From positions 1 through 49,305 of the forward strand of contig DASRIC010000047.1 in NCBI GenBank assembly GCA_035650215.1: a DNA stretch of 49,305 nucleotides, given 5' to 3'. Origin of the DNA: JACVRW01 sp035650215 (GTDB taxonomy: Bacteria; Actinomycetota; Thermoleophilia; Solirubrobacterales; Thermoleophilaceae). The stretch's first letter is position 1. Each line of letters starts with the position of its first letter. Shown here one piece after another: positions 15,617-23,520 of the stretch. The position numbers and the translations under genes were made by a program. The notes under the pieces were generated by a model. The model worked only from the letters and a program-made list of their open reading frames with translations, ran no database searches and was not told the DNA's origin.

Positions 15617-16186
15617 TCATCGAAGCTGAGGGCCACGCCGGCGGGCGCCGTCCAGGAACAGGCTGGTGATCGCCGCCACCGTGTCCTCTCGTCCCCGCGA
15701 GGGCATCGAGGTAAGCACGCTGAGGGCAATGCCGAGCAGCGCCTCGACAAGCCAGGGCACGTGCACGTCCTCACGGATGTCGCCGCTCGCCTGGCCGCGC
15801 TCGAAGAGCTTCGCGAGCGGGCCGGCCAGCGTCCGGTCGAACTCCGCCGGGCGCGCTCGCTCGCGAGCCAGGACGACGAAGGCATCGCCGATGTCGATCA
15901 GTGCGCCGACCACCCGCGAGATCGCTTCCTCGGTCGAAACCTCGTCGATCCTGGCAGACGAGATCCGGTCGTGAGCTTCGCGGAGTGCCAGCAGCCCAAG
16001 CTCATCGAGGAGCGCCTGGCGATTCGGGAAGTACCGGTACACCGTTGCACGCGCCACCCCCGCCGCGGTCGCGACCTCATTCATGCTGGCGCCCGGGCCT
16101 TGAGCGGCCAGCGTCCGCGCCGCCCCCTCGAGGATTGCGCCGGCCACGCGCTGCTGCAGTGTCTGCGGTGCCGGATCCAAGGACAT
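15617..16186 (-). CDS. TetR-family repressor of the stressosome operon
   Basis: The product has 189 residues. An N-terminal HTH (about 12-60; MNEVATAAGVARATVYRYFPNRQALLDEL) is followed by a helical ligand-binding domain without recognisable specificity. It is the first gene of the minus-strand operon tetR-rsbR-rsbS-rsbT-RsbU-N/GAF. Its own promoter has a palindrome matching one before the 84-residue gene that ends the block. Autoregulation and control of the module are therefore likely. The inducer is unknown. Confidence 0.88.
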   Translation of the reverse strand: MSLDPAPQTLQQRVAGAILEGAARTLAAQGPGASMNEVATAAGVARATVYRYFPNRQALLDELGLLALREAHDRISSARIDEVSTEEAISRVVGALIDIGDAFVVLARERARPAEFDRTLAGPLAKLFERGQASGDIREDVHVPWLVEALLGIALSVLTSMPSRGREDTVAAITSLFLDGARRRGPQLR

Positions 16187-16220
16187 CCCGTCTCAGCCGA
16201 GTCTATCCGGATCCAGGAAT

Positions 16221-16243
16221 AGGACATCAATGTCTCGTGTATA
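16221..16243 (-). promoter_or_regulatory. tetR promoter (-10-like TATACA) with TetR operator
   Basis: On the coding strand, TATACA (16243-16238) is followed after one base by GAGACATTGATGTCCT (16236-16221). GAGACAT and the spaced AYGTC match the site at 12968-12983, and both sit at the same distance after a -10 element. Consensus: GAGACAT-N2-AYGTCYY. The predicted start site lies inside the palindrome. The leader to the tetR ATG is about 45 nt. Confidence 0.6.
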
Positions 16244-16290
16244 GTCATTGTCGTCCGGACATTGGATAGCGAAGTACCGTGTGCGAATCC

Positions 16291-16443
16291 GCCCAAGGCC
16301 CGGTCACGCTTGGGCAGAACACCTGAGCGTCCCCGGGACGGCGGAGGCGTCGCTTCCGCCCGACGCTCAGCGGTGCGGGCGGAGCCCGTCCGGGCCCGCT
16401 CGCACCTTTCCCCAGGGCGAGCGGGGCCTCCGGGCCCCGCTCG
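16291..16443 (+). promoter_or_regulatory. Run of GC-rich hairpins between tetR and murI
   Basis: The 344-bp gap 16187-16530 holds the tetR promoter at its left end and then several perfect stems: GCCCAAG/CTTGGGC (16291-16315), CTGAGCGTC/GACGCTCAG (16323-16370) enclosing GGCGGA/TCCGCC (16340-16360), and an 11-bp stem CGAGCGGGGCC with a 4-base loop (16418-16443). They lie upstream of murI on its coding strand. They could be a structured leader or an unrecognised small RNA. No known riboswitch motif is recognised. Confidence 0.35.
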
Positions 16444-16530
16444 TACCCCTCGCCCGGAGGTCAGTGCTCTGGCGGGGCGGTTGCGTTGGCGCCCCGCGCC
16501 GCGCCGCCACGCCTGCGACCATTGGCCGTC

Positions 16531-17370
16531 GTGGCCGGTTCCGAGCGAGACCTGCCGGTCGCCGTCTTCGACTCCGGGGTCGGCGGCCTCACGGTGCTGC
16601 ACGAGTGCCTCGTGTCGCTGCCGCACGAGGACTTCGTCTACCTCGGCGACACCGCGCGCTTCCCCTACGGCGACCGGAGCGCCGACCAGCTGCTGGCCTT
16701 CGCGCGCGAGCTGGCGGCGATCCTGATCGAGCGCGGCGCCAAGCTCCTCGTGGTGGCCTGCAACTCGGCGACCGCCGCGGCGCTGCCGGCGCTCCGCCGC
16801 GAGCTCGGCGGACGGCTGCCGGTGGTGGGGGTCGTGAGGCCCGAGTCGCGGCTGGCCGCCGCGGCCAGCCGCTCCGGCCGCGTGGGGCTGCTCGCCACCC
16901 CGGCCACGGTGGCGAGCGGCGCTTACGCGCGCGCTCTCGCCGAGGCGGCCCCGCACGCCGAGCTGCACGCGGTCGCGTCGGCCGAGCTCGCCCCGCTGAT
17001 CCAGGAGGGGGGAGAGGTCGACCACCGTGTGGTGAGCTGCGTCGAGGGTCTCTGCCGCCCGCTCAAGGCCGCCGGGGTGGACACGGTCATCCTCGGCTGC
17101 ACCCACTACCCCCTCGTCCGCCACGTGCTCCAGCGCACTCTCGGGCGCGGCGTGGCGATCGTGAGCTCGGGCGAGGCGATCGCCGCCGACGTGTACGCGC
17201 AGCTGGTCGACGCGGGCATCGCGGCCTCCGAGGAGCGTCGCGGCCGCTACCACTTCCTCGCAAGCGGTGACCCCGAGGAGTTCCGGCGGCTCGGCACGCG
17301 CTTCCTCCAGCTCCCGATCGGCTCGGTCGAGCACGTGGAGGTCACGCACCCTGTGAGGTCGGCGGCATGA
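16531..17370 (+). CDS. murI: Glutamate racemase
   Basis: The product has 279 residues from the GTG at 16531. A TTG at 16486 would add 15 residues rich in Ala, Pro and Arg. The N-terminus VAVFDSGVGGLTVL with its catalytic-region Asp/Ser, GDTARFPYGDRS, the first catalytic Cys in VVACNSATAAA and the second in ILGCTHYPL are all present. The enzyme makes D-glutamate for peptidoglycan. It is followed by rph with a 4-bp overlap, then rdgB, an order seen in many actinobacteria. Confidence 0.95.
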   Translation: MAGSERDLPVAVFDSGVGGLTVLHECLVSLPHEDFVYLGDTARFPYGDRSADQLLAFARELAAILIERGAKLLVVACNSATAAALPALRRELGGRLPVVGVVRPESRLAAAASRSGRVGLLATPATVASGAYARALAEAAPHAELHAVASAELAPLIQEGGEVDHRVVSCVEGLCRPLKAAGVDTVILGCTHYPLVRHVLQRTLGRGVAIVSSGEAIAADVYAQLVDAGIAASEERRGRYHFLASGDPEEFRRLGTRFLQLPIGSVEHVEVTHPVRSAA

Positions 17371-18110
17371 GCGACCCTCGCAACGACGGGCGCACGCCGC
17401 ACGAGCTGCGGCCGGTCGCGATCACGCCCGGCTTCGTGCGCTCGGCCACCGGCTCGGCGCTGATCGAGGCCGGCGGCACGCGCGTGATCTGCACGGCCAC
17501 GGTCGAGGGGGAGGTGCCGCGCTGGATGGCCGGGCGGGGCCGCGGCTGGGCCACGGCCGAGTACGGGATGCTGCCCGCGTCCACGGGCGAGCGCAAGCGC
17601 CGCGACGTCTCGAAGGGCCGCCCCGACGGGCGCACCGTCGAGATCCAGCGGCTCATCGGTCGCTGCCTGCGCGGGGTGATCGACTTCGCCGCGCTCGGCG
17701 AGCGCACGGTGTGGGTGGACTGCGACGTGCTCGAGGCGGATGGCGGCACGCGCTGCGCGGCGATCACCGGCGGCTTCGTGGCCCTCGAGCTGGCGCTCCG
17801 GCGTGTGGTGGCCGAGGGCAAGCTGGAGGCGCTCCCGCTGAGCGGCTCGGTAGCGGCGGTGTCCTGCGGCGTGGTCGACGGGCGCGCGCTGCTCGACCTG
17901 GACTACTCGGAGGACTCGCGCGCCGAGGTGGATGCCAACGTGGTGATGACCGGCGACGGGGGCCTCGTGGAGGTCCAGGCAACTGCGGAGCGCACGCCGC
18001 TCTCGCGCGCGTCGCTCGACGAGCTGCTGGCCTTGGCCGCCGACGGGATCACCCGCCTGCGAGCCGCCCAGGCGGAGGCGGTGGCCGCCGGGGACGGCGC
18101 TTCGCGCTGA
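17367..18110 (+). CDS. rph: Ribonuclease PH
   Basis: The product has 247 residues. It shows the full family: RNDGRTPHELRPVAITPGF, GSALIEAGGTRVICTATVE, the substrate-loop GWATAEYGMLPAST, GRTVEIQRLIGRCLRG and TVWVDCDVLEADGGTR. It is a phosphorolytic 3'-5' exonuclease that trims tRNA 3' ends. It is coupled to murI upstream (ATGA) and lies 2 bp before the rdgB start. Confidence 0.96.
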   Translation: MSDPRNDGRTPHELRPVAITPGFVRSATGSALIEAGGTRVICTATVEGEVPRWMAGRGRGWATAEYGMLPASTGERKRRDVSKGRPDGRTVEIQRLIGRCLRGVIDFAALGERTVWVDCDVLEADGGTRCAAITGGFVALELALRRVVAEGKLEALPLSGSVAAVSCGVVDGRALLDLDYSEDSRAEVDANVVMTGDGGLVEVQATAERTPLSRASLDELLALAADGITRLRAAQAEAVAAGDGASR

Positions 18111-18112
18111 CC

Positions 18113-18754
18113 GTGCGGCTCGTCCTCGCCACCCGCAACGACCACAAGCTGCGCGAGCTGCGGCAGATCCTGCGCGCCCACGAGCTCGACCCGCTTCCGG
18201 AGGCGGTCGAGCTGCCGCCCGAGACCGGCACCACGTTCGCCGACAACGCCCTCGGCAAGGCGCGAGCCGCCGCCGCGGCCACCCAGCGGCCCGCCATCGC
18301 CGACGACTCGGGCATCGAGGCGCGCGCGCTCGGCGGCGCCCCCGGCGTCTGGTCCGCCCGCTACGCCGGCGAGCACGCGAGCGACGAGAAGAACCTCGCC
18401 AAGCTGCTGCGCGAGGTGACGCCCGAGAACGATCTGCGGGTGGCCTACGTGTGCGCGCTCGCCTACGTGGAGCCCGGGGGACGGGAGGAGCTCGTGCACG
18501 GCCGCTGCGACGGCACGCTCACGCACGAGCCGCGCGGCGAGGGCGGCTTCGGCTACGACCCGGCCTTCGTGCCCGACGACATCCCCGGCGAGCGGACCAT
18601 GTCGGAGCTTGCCCCGGACGAGAAGGACGCCATCAGCCACCGCGGCCGGGCGGCGCGCACGCTCGCGCGCAGGCTGGGTGAGCTCGAGTCGGAGCGGCGC
18701 CCGCCGGGACTGGTGGAGGGAATCCTCGGACGCCAGAGGACGAGGCGCGCTTGA
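18113..18754 (+). CDS. rdgB: Non-canonical purine NTP pyrophosphatase (XTP/dITP diphosphatase)
   Basis: The product has 213 residues from the GTG at 18113, which opens directly into RLVLATRNDHKLRELRQIL. The Ham1/RdgB signatures are present: TFADNALGKARAAA, ADDSGIEARALGGAPGVWSARYAG, GEGGFGYDPAFVPD and SHRGRA. It removes deaminated purine nucleotides (dITP, XTP) from the pool. Its stop overlaps the TTG start of the cation transporter gene. Confidence 0.95.
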   Translation: MRLVLATRNDHKLRELRQILRAHELDPLPEAVELPPETGTTFADNALGKARAAAAATQRPAIADDSGIEARALGGAPGVWSARYAGEHASDEKNLAKLLREVTPENDLRVAYVCALAYVEPGGREELVHGRCDGTLTHEPRGEGGFGYDPAFVPDDIPGERTMSELAPDEKDAISHRGRAARTLARRLGELESERRPPGLVEGILGRQRTRRA

Positions 18755-19731
18755 GGAGCCCCGCGCGCAAGCGGGTGGCGGCTGTCGCGGCCGCGCCGGC
18801 GCGGGCGGTCGGCCCGGCGGCGCAGGCGCCCCGCAAGGAGCGGGCGGCCGCGGTCTCGATCGTCTCGAACCTGCTGCTGATCTGCCTCAAGCTCGTGGCC
18901 GGGGCGATCACCGGCTCGATCGCGATCATCACCGAGGCGATCCACTCGGCGATCGACCTGGTGGCGTCGATCATCGCCTACTTCTCGGTCCGCAAGGCCG
19001 ACCAGCCGGCCGACGAGGACCACCCATGGGGCCACGCCAAGGTGGAGAACCTCGCGGCGGCGATCGAGGGGATGCTGATCCTGGTCGGCGCCGGGGTGAT
19101 CATCTTCGAGTCGATCCGGCGCCTCGCCGAGGGCAGCGAGATCCACTCGATCGGCTTCGGCATCGCCGTGATCGGCTTCTCGGCGGTCGCCAACCTGGTC
19201 GTGTCCGGCTACCTGTACCGCCAGGCGCGTGTGACCGAGTCGCCGGCGCTCGAGGGCGACGCGGCGCACCTGCGCACCGACGCCTTCACCTCGATGGGCG
19301 TGCTCGCGGGGCTCGTGCTGGTCGAGCTCACCGGCGCCGAATGGCTCGACCCCGCGGTGGCGCTCGTGGTGGCCGGGGCGATCGTGTTCGCGGGTGTGCG
19401 CATCCTGAACCGCACGAGCCGCGTGCTCGTGGACGAGACGCTGCCGGCCGAGGAGCTCGACGCGGTGCGCGCCGCCATCGACGCCCACGGCGCATCCGAG
19501 ATCGTGGGTTTCCACAAGCTGCGTGCACGGCGCGCGGGCAGCCGCCGCTACATCGACCTCCACGTCCAGTTCCGCGACGGGACGAGCCTTCAGCGCGCCC
19601 ACGAGATCTCGCACGAGCTCCAGGGCGCGATCCGCGAGCGCTTGCGAAGCGCCGACGTGCTGATCCACCTCGAGCCCGAAGAGGCCGCCGACCGGCCGCT
19701 CGACACAAGAACGTCCCGGAGTACCCCCTAG
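18751..19731 (+). CDS. Cation diffusion facilitator family transporter
   Basis: The product has 326 residues with a TTG start inside the rdgB stop. Six membrane segments lie between about 33 and 215. Metal-binding motifs of the transport site are HSAID in TM2 (IITEAIHSAIDLVAS) and HLRTD in TM5 (GDAAHLRTDAF). A C-terminal cytoplasmic domain (SEIVGFHKLRARRAGSRRYIDLHVQF) follows. The HxxxD pair fits Zn2+ export, but Fe2+, Co2+ or Mn2+ cannot be excluded. It is the last gene of the murI operon; a hairpin spans its stop codon. Confidence 0.92.
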   Translation: MRSPARKRVAAVAAAPARAVGPAAQAPRKERAAAVSIVSNLLLICLKLVAGAITGSIAIITEAIHSAIDLVASIIAYFSVRKADQPADEDHPWGHAKVENLAAAIEGMLILVGAGVIIFESIRRLAEGSEIHSIGFGIAVIGFSAVANLVVSGYLYRQARVTESPALEGDAAHLRTDAFTSMGVLAGLVLVELTGAEWLDPAVALVVAGAIVFAGVRILNRTSRVLVDETLPAEELDAVRAAIDAHGASEIVGFHKLRARRAGSRRYIDLHVQFRDGTSLQRAHEISHELQGAIRERLRSADVLIHLEPEEAADRPLDTRTSRSTP

Positions 19732-19752
19732 AGCAGACAGCCCGGGACGTTC
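19709..19752. terminator. 11-bp inverted repeat spanning the transporter stop codon
   Basis: GAACGTCCCGG (19709-19719) and its perfect complement (19742-19752) flank a 22-base loop that contains the TAG stop at 19729-19731. It lies between converging genes, so it may terminate both the murI operon and the small gene ending at 19771. Placing the stop codon in the loop means terminating ribosomes would block hairpin formation. Confidence 0.5.
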
Positions 19753-19770
19753 AACGCCAAGGGGCGGCCG

Positions 19771-19911
19771 TTAGAACAGGTTCACCGCCGCCGCGGCGCC
19801 CACCGCGAGCAGCACGCCTGAGTAGCCGTAGTAGCCGCTCAGGAGGAGCAGCAGGGCGGCGATCAGGCAGATCCCGACCGTCACGAGCCACGTGATTCGG
19901 GCGAGGGGCAC
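19771..19911 (-). CDS. Two-helix small membrane protein
   Basis: The product has 46 residues from the GTG at 19911. It contains two hydrophobic stretches (about 7-25 and 31-44) separated by SGYYGYSG, with a short basic N-terminus. No function is recognised. Support for a real gene comes from the coherent membrane composition and from a -10-like CAGAAT exactly six bases before the GTG on this strand. The opposite gene uses the same bases as its -10. It ends facing the cation transporter. Confidence 0.6.
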   Translation of the reverse strand: MPLARITWLVTVGICLIAALLLLLSGYYGYSGVLLAVGAAAAVNLF

Positions 19912-19916
19912 GCGGC

Positions 19917-19923
19917 TATTCTG
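19917..19923. promoter_or_regulatory. Candidate shared bidirectional -10 for the 46-residue gene and the 19933 operon
   Basis: TATTCTG reads TATTCT on the plus strand (19917-19922) and CAGAAT on the minus strand (19923-19918). Predicted transcription starts are 19929 (+; 4-nt leader to the ATG at 19933) and 19911 (-; the G of the GTG), 18 bp apart. The minus element lacks the first T of the consensus, so it is the weaker half. Confidence 0.4.
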
Positions 19924-19932
19924 ACCAGTCCG

Positions 19933-20412
19933 ATGGTCGAGACGCTCACCCCCGAGCGGACACCCGCTCGCCTGTGCGAGCTCTCGGCCGATGCGCGCGC
20001 GGCCGTGCTGCTCGACGCGGCCGGCTCGCTCGCGGGCGCGAGCGACGACGACCCCGCCCGGGCGCGGGCGCTCGGCGAGCTCGCACGCGAGCTGTTCGAG
20101 GCGGTCGACAAGGCCACCCGGGACTGGGAGGTCGAGCCGCCCCAGCAGGTGGAGGTACAGGTGCCCGGCGGCGCCGTGTTCGCGTCGCGCACGCCGCGCT
20201 GGACGCTGGCCGTGGTGGCCCGCCGGGCGGCGCTCTCCTCGCTCATGCTCTGGGACCTGCGCGCCGTGCTCGGCGAGCTCGACGGGGCGCCGCCGATCCG
20301 GCGCGCGCGACCCGCCGGGATCGGTCGCGGCCCGGCGACCGACGAGCAGGCGGCCGTGGACCTGCCGCTGCCCGAGCTGGGCGGCGACGGCGGCGACGGG
20401 GAGCCGCGGTGA
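19933..20412 (+). CDS. Conserved-looking protein of unknown function upstream of tldD
   Basis: The product has 159 residues and no family I recognise. Residues 20-60 are acidic and helical. A central block (about 70-120; EVQVPGGAVFASRTPRWTLAVVARRAALSSLMLWDLRAVLGELDG) looks like the folded core, and the C-terminus is Pro/Gly/Asp-rich and probably disordered. There is no signal peptide. Its stop overlaps the next start by GTGA, and the chain of overlaps continues into tldD and pmbA. This suggests a role tied to that protease pair. Confidence 0.75.
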   Translation: MVETLTPERTPARLCELSADARAAVLLDAAGSLAGASDDDPARARALGELARELFEAVDKATRDWEVEPPQQVEVQVPGGAVFASRTPRWTLAVVARRAALSSLMLWDLRAVLGELDGAPPIRRARPAGIGRGPATDEQAAVDLPLPELGGDGGDGEPR

Positions 20413-20636
20413 AGGACCGCCGCAAGGGCCCGATCTCCCGCGCGGCCGGCCTGGCGGAGAACATGGCGGCCACCGTGCGCCGCATGCAGCGCGAGCGCGA
20501 GCCGCGCGTGATCGTCTACGACCCGAGCGGCTACGCCCGCCTCCTGCAGCCGGAGGCGCGCGGCCACGCGCGCGTGATGGAGCTGGCCGAAGACATGGTG
20601 GCCCACGTGAGCACCGAGGGCGAGGAGGCGCGGTGA
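20409..20636 (+). CDS. Small basic protein of unknown function, coupled to tldD
   Basis: The product has 75 residues from the GTG at 20409 (GTGA overlap with the upstream gene). The N-terminus is Lys/Arg-rich (KDRRKGPISRAAGLAENMAATVRRMQRERE). A short RVIVYDPSGYARLL strand-turn and a helical tail (MELAEDMVAHVSTEGEEA) follow. It is unrecognised. Overlap with the tldD start by 4 bp shows tight translational coupling. Confidence 0.72.
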   Translation: MKDRRKGPISRAAGLAENMAATVRRMQREREPRVIVYDPSGYARLLQPEARGHARVMELAEDMVAHVSTEGEEAR

Positions 20637-22018
20637 GCCTCGTCGCGCCCGAGCTGGCCGCCACGGTGCTGGAGCGCGCGCTCGCCCGCGGCGGCGAGCT
20701 CGCCGAGCTCTACGCCGAGGCCCGGGCGGGCTTCTCGCTCTCGCTCGACGACGGCCGCGTCGAGCGCCCGCAGGCGGGTCGCGAGCGTGGCGCTTGCGTG
20801 CGGGTGGTGCGGGGCGACTCGACCTACTACGGCTACGTGGACGGTCACGCGGAGCCTGACCTGCTGCGCGTGGCGGACTCCGTGGCCCAGGCCGTGCGCG
20901 GCGAGGCTCGCCGGCCGGCCGAGCTGTCGGCAGCCCAGCTCGCGAACGGCCACCCGGTCGAGCTGCGCCCGGAGGAGGTCGAGGCGGCGCGAAAAGCCGA
21001 GCTGCTGCGCTCCCTCGACGAGAAGGCGCGATCGGCGGCCGCCGAGGTGGCGCAGGTGCGGGTGGGCTACGGGGAGACGCGGCGTGAGGTGGAGGTCTTC
21101 AACTCGGACGGACGCGCGGCGGCCGACGACCGCACGCGCGTGCGGCTCAGCACCCAGGTGGTCGCCCGCCGCGGCGATCGCGTGGAAACCGGAAGCGACA
21201 CGCGCGGCGGCCACGCCGGCTTCGAGCTGCTCCTCGACGACCCGGAGGACGTGGCAGTCGAGGCCGCCCGCCGCGCGCTCACGGCCCTCGACGCCGTCGA
21301 CGCGCCCACCGGGCGCCTGCCCGTCGTGGTGGGCAACGGCTTCGGCGGGGTGCTGCTGCACGAGGCCGTGGGGCACGGGCTCGAGGCCGACGCCATCCAG
21401 AAGGGGGCGAGCGTCTACGCGGGCCGGCTCGGAGACGAGCTCGCGCCGCCGTTCGTGACCGCCTTCGACGACGGCAGCCGCAGCGGCGACTGGGGAAGCG
21501 ACGGCATCGACGACGAGGGCACGCCCACGCGTGCCACGACGATCATCGAGGACGGCCGGCTGACCTCCTACCTCTACGACCTGCTGTGCGCGCGCAAGGA
21601 CGGCGTCGAGTCGACCGGCAACGGGCGCCGCGAGTCGTTCCGCCATCTGCCGGTGCCGCGCATGACCAACACGTTCTTCGCGCCCGGCGACGCCACACCG
21701 GACGAGCTGATCGCGGGCGTGGAGCGCGGCCTCTACGCCGTCTCGTTCGGCGGCGGGCAGGTTGAGCCCGCCACCGGCGACTTCGTCTTCGGGGTCTCCG
21801 AGGGCTACCTCATCGAGGGCGGGAAGGTCACGGCGCCGGTGCGCGGCGCGACGCTGGTGGGCAACGGCGTGGAGGCGCTGCGGCTGATCGACGGCATCGC
21901 GTCCGACCTCGACATCGCCACGGGCTACTGCGGCAAGGGCGGGCAGTCGGTACCCGCCGGCGTGGGCCAGCCGCACGTCCGGATCCGCGAGCTGACCGTC
22001 GGCGGGACGGCCGCGTGA
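20633..22018 (+). CDS. tldD: TldD-type metallopeptidase subunit
   Basis: The product has 461 residues. The metal-binding motif HEAVGH (His243, Glu244, His248) in GGVLLHEAVGHGLEADAIQKG is diagnostic of TldD, the catalytic half of the TldD/TldE heterodimer. GQVEPATGDFVFGVSEGYLIEGG and the Cys-containing CGKGGQSVPAGVGQP near the end are also family features. The pair degrades unfolded peptides and matures some modified peptides; no precursor peptide is recognised here. The GTG start overlaps the preceding small gene. Confidence 0.95.
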   Translation: MSLVAPELAATVLERALARGGELAELYAEARAGFSLSLDDGRVERPQAGRERGACVRVVRGDSTYYGYVDGHAEPDLLRVADSVAQAVRGEARRPAELSAAQLANGHPVELRPEEVEAARKAELLRSLDEKARSAAAEVAQVRVGYGETRREVEVFNSDGRAAADDRTRVRLSTQVVARRGDRVETGSDTRGGHAGFELLLDDPEDVAVEAARRALTALDAVDAPTGRLPVVVGNGFGGVLLHEAVGHGLEADAIQKGASVYAGRLGDELAPPFVTAFDDGSRSGDWGSDGIDDEGTPTRATTIIEDGRLTSYLYDLLCARKDGVESTGNGRRESFRHLPVPRMTNTFFAPGDATPDELIAGVERGLYAVSFGGGQVEPATGDFVFGVSEGYLIEGGKVTAPVRGATLVGNGVEALRLIDGIASDLDIATGYCGKGGQSVPAGVGQPHVRIRELTVGGTAA

Positions 22019-23361
22019 GCCTCGAGGACGCCGCTCGCCGCGCCGTCGAGGCGGCGCTCGGCGCCGGGGCGAGTGACGCCGACGCGTGGGCCGAGGAGAG
22101 CACGAGCCGTCGCATCCGCGTGTACGGCGGCGAGGTGGAGAGCCTCAGCGACGCGGGCGGGCGCGGGGTCGGGGTGCGTGCCTTCGCCGGCGGCCGGTCG
22201 GGCTACGCGTACGGGACCGACATGAGCGACGGGGGCGTCGAGGAGGTGGCGCGGAGCGCCCGCGCCGCCGCCGAGGTGGCGGACGAGGACGAGTACGCCG
22301 GCCTGCCCGACGAGAACGGCGTGAGCGAGCTTGACGGTCTCGCCTCCCCGCGTTTCGCGGACTGGTCGACCTCCCGCAAGGTCGAGCTGGCGCTCGAGGT
22401 GGAGCGCACCGCTCGCGGCCGCAGGGGCGTGAGCCAGGTTGAGAACGCCGTCTACTCGGACAGCGAGGGCTCGGTGGCGCTCGCGAACTCGCGCGGGTTC
22501 GCGGCCTCGTATTCGGCCACCCAGGCGTGGGCCTACGCCTCGGCGTTCGCGGGCGAGGGCGCGGACCTCATGACGGGCCTCGGGGTGGACCTCGCACGCG
22601 ACCCCGGCGCGCTCGACGCCCAGGCGATCGGGACCGAGGCCGCCGACCGGGCGCTGGCGCTCGTGGGCGCCCGGCAGCCCGAAAGCCGTCGCTGCCCGGT
22701 GGTGCTCGACGCGTTCGTCACCGCCTCGTTCGTCGGCTTCATCGGGTCGATGCTCTCGGCGGACGCGGTCCAGCGCGGCCGCTCGCTGTTCGCCGGGCGG
22801 GAGGGCGACGAGGTGGCCGGCCCGGTGCTGGCGCTCGCCGACGACGCCACGGCCGCCGGCGGTCCCTCGAGCGCGCCGTTCGACGGCGAGGGCTCCGCCA
22901 CCCGGCACACGCCTCTGATCGAGGGCGGGCGCCTGCTCGGCTTCCTCTACGACGCGCGGAGCGCGCGCAAGGACGGCCGCTCGACGACCGCCAACGCGAG
23001 CCGCGCCTCGTACCGCTCGCCGCCCTCGGTGGGAGCCTCCAACCTCGTGCTCGAGCCGGGGGACCACGACCTGGCCGGCCTCGTGGCGCGCGCCGGCGAC
23101 GGGCTCCTCGTGACCGACGTGGCGGGCCTCCACTCGGGCGTCAACCCCGTGTCCGGCACGTTCTCGGTCGGCGCCTCGGGCCGTCTCATCGAGGGCGGCG
23201 AGCTCGGCGCGCCGGTGCGTGAGATCACGATCGCCAGCGACCTCGTGTCGATGCTGCAGGCCGTCCAGGCGGTGGGCTCGGAGCCCCGCTGGGTCCCATT
23301 CGGGGGCAGCGTGCGCGCGGCGCCGGTGCTGATCGGCGCGATGTCGGTCTCCGGCTCCTGA
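22015..23361 (+). CDS. pmbA: PmbA/TldE-type subunit
   Basis: The product has 448 residues and is the non-catalytic partner of TldD. It shares the fold (GVGVRAFAGGRSGYAYGTDMS; VSGTFSVGASGRLIEGGELGAPVREITIASDL) but lacks HExxxH, as expected. The GTG start overlaps the tldD stop by 4 bp, fitting equimolar synthesis. A 159-bp gap with the HU promoter follows. Confidence 0.94.
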   Translation: MSLEDAARRAVEAALGAGASDADAWAEESTSRRIRVYGGEVESLSDAGGRGVGVRAFAGGRSGYAYGTDMSDGGVEEVARSARAAAEVADEDEYAGLPDENGVSELDGLASPRFADWSTSRKVELALEVERTARGRRGVSQVENAVYSDSEGSVALANSRGFAASYSATQAWAYASAFAGEGADLMTGLGVDLARDPGALDAQAIGTEAADRALALVGARQPESRRCPVVLDAFVTASFVGFIGSMLSADAVQRGRSLFAGREGDEVAGPVLALADDATAAGGPSSAPFDGEGSATRHTPLIEGGRLLGFLYDARSARKDGRSTTANASRASYRSPPSVGASNLVLEPGDHDLAGLVARAGDGLLVTDVAGLHSGVNPVSGTFSVGASGRLIEGGELGAPVREITIASDLVSMLQAVQAVGSEPRWVPFGGSVRAAPVLIGAMSVSGS

Positions 23362-23520
23362 GGGCCGCGGAGGCCGCCGGATCCCCGGTTTGGCCGCCGC
23401 CCGCGCCCGGAAAGGTACGGAACAAGCGTATTTTCCCGCTTGCAAAGCCAAAAACGCGCTGCTGTCGTCCGGGTGCGTTGTTACGTTCGCCCGGTTAGCT
23501 GCCCCCGGCAAGGAGGAGAC

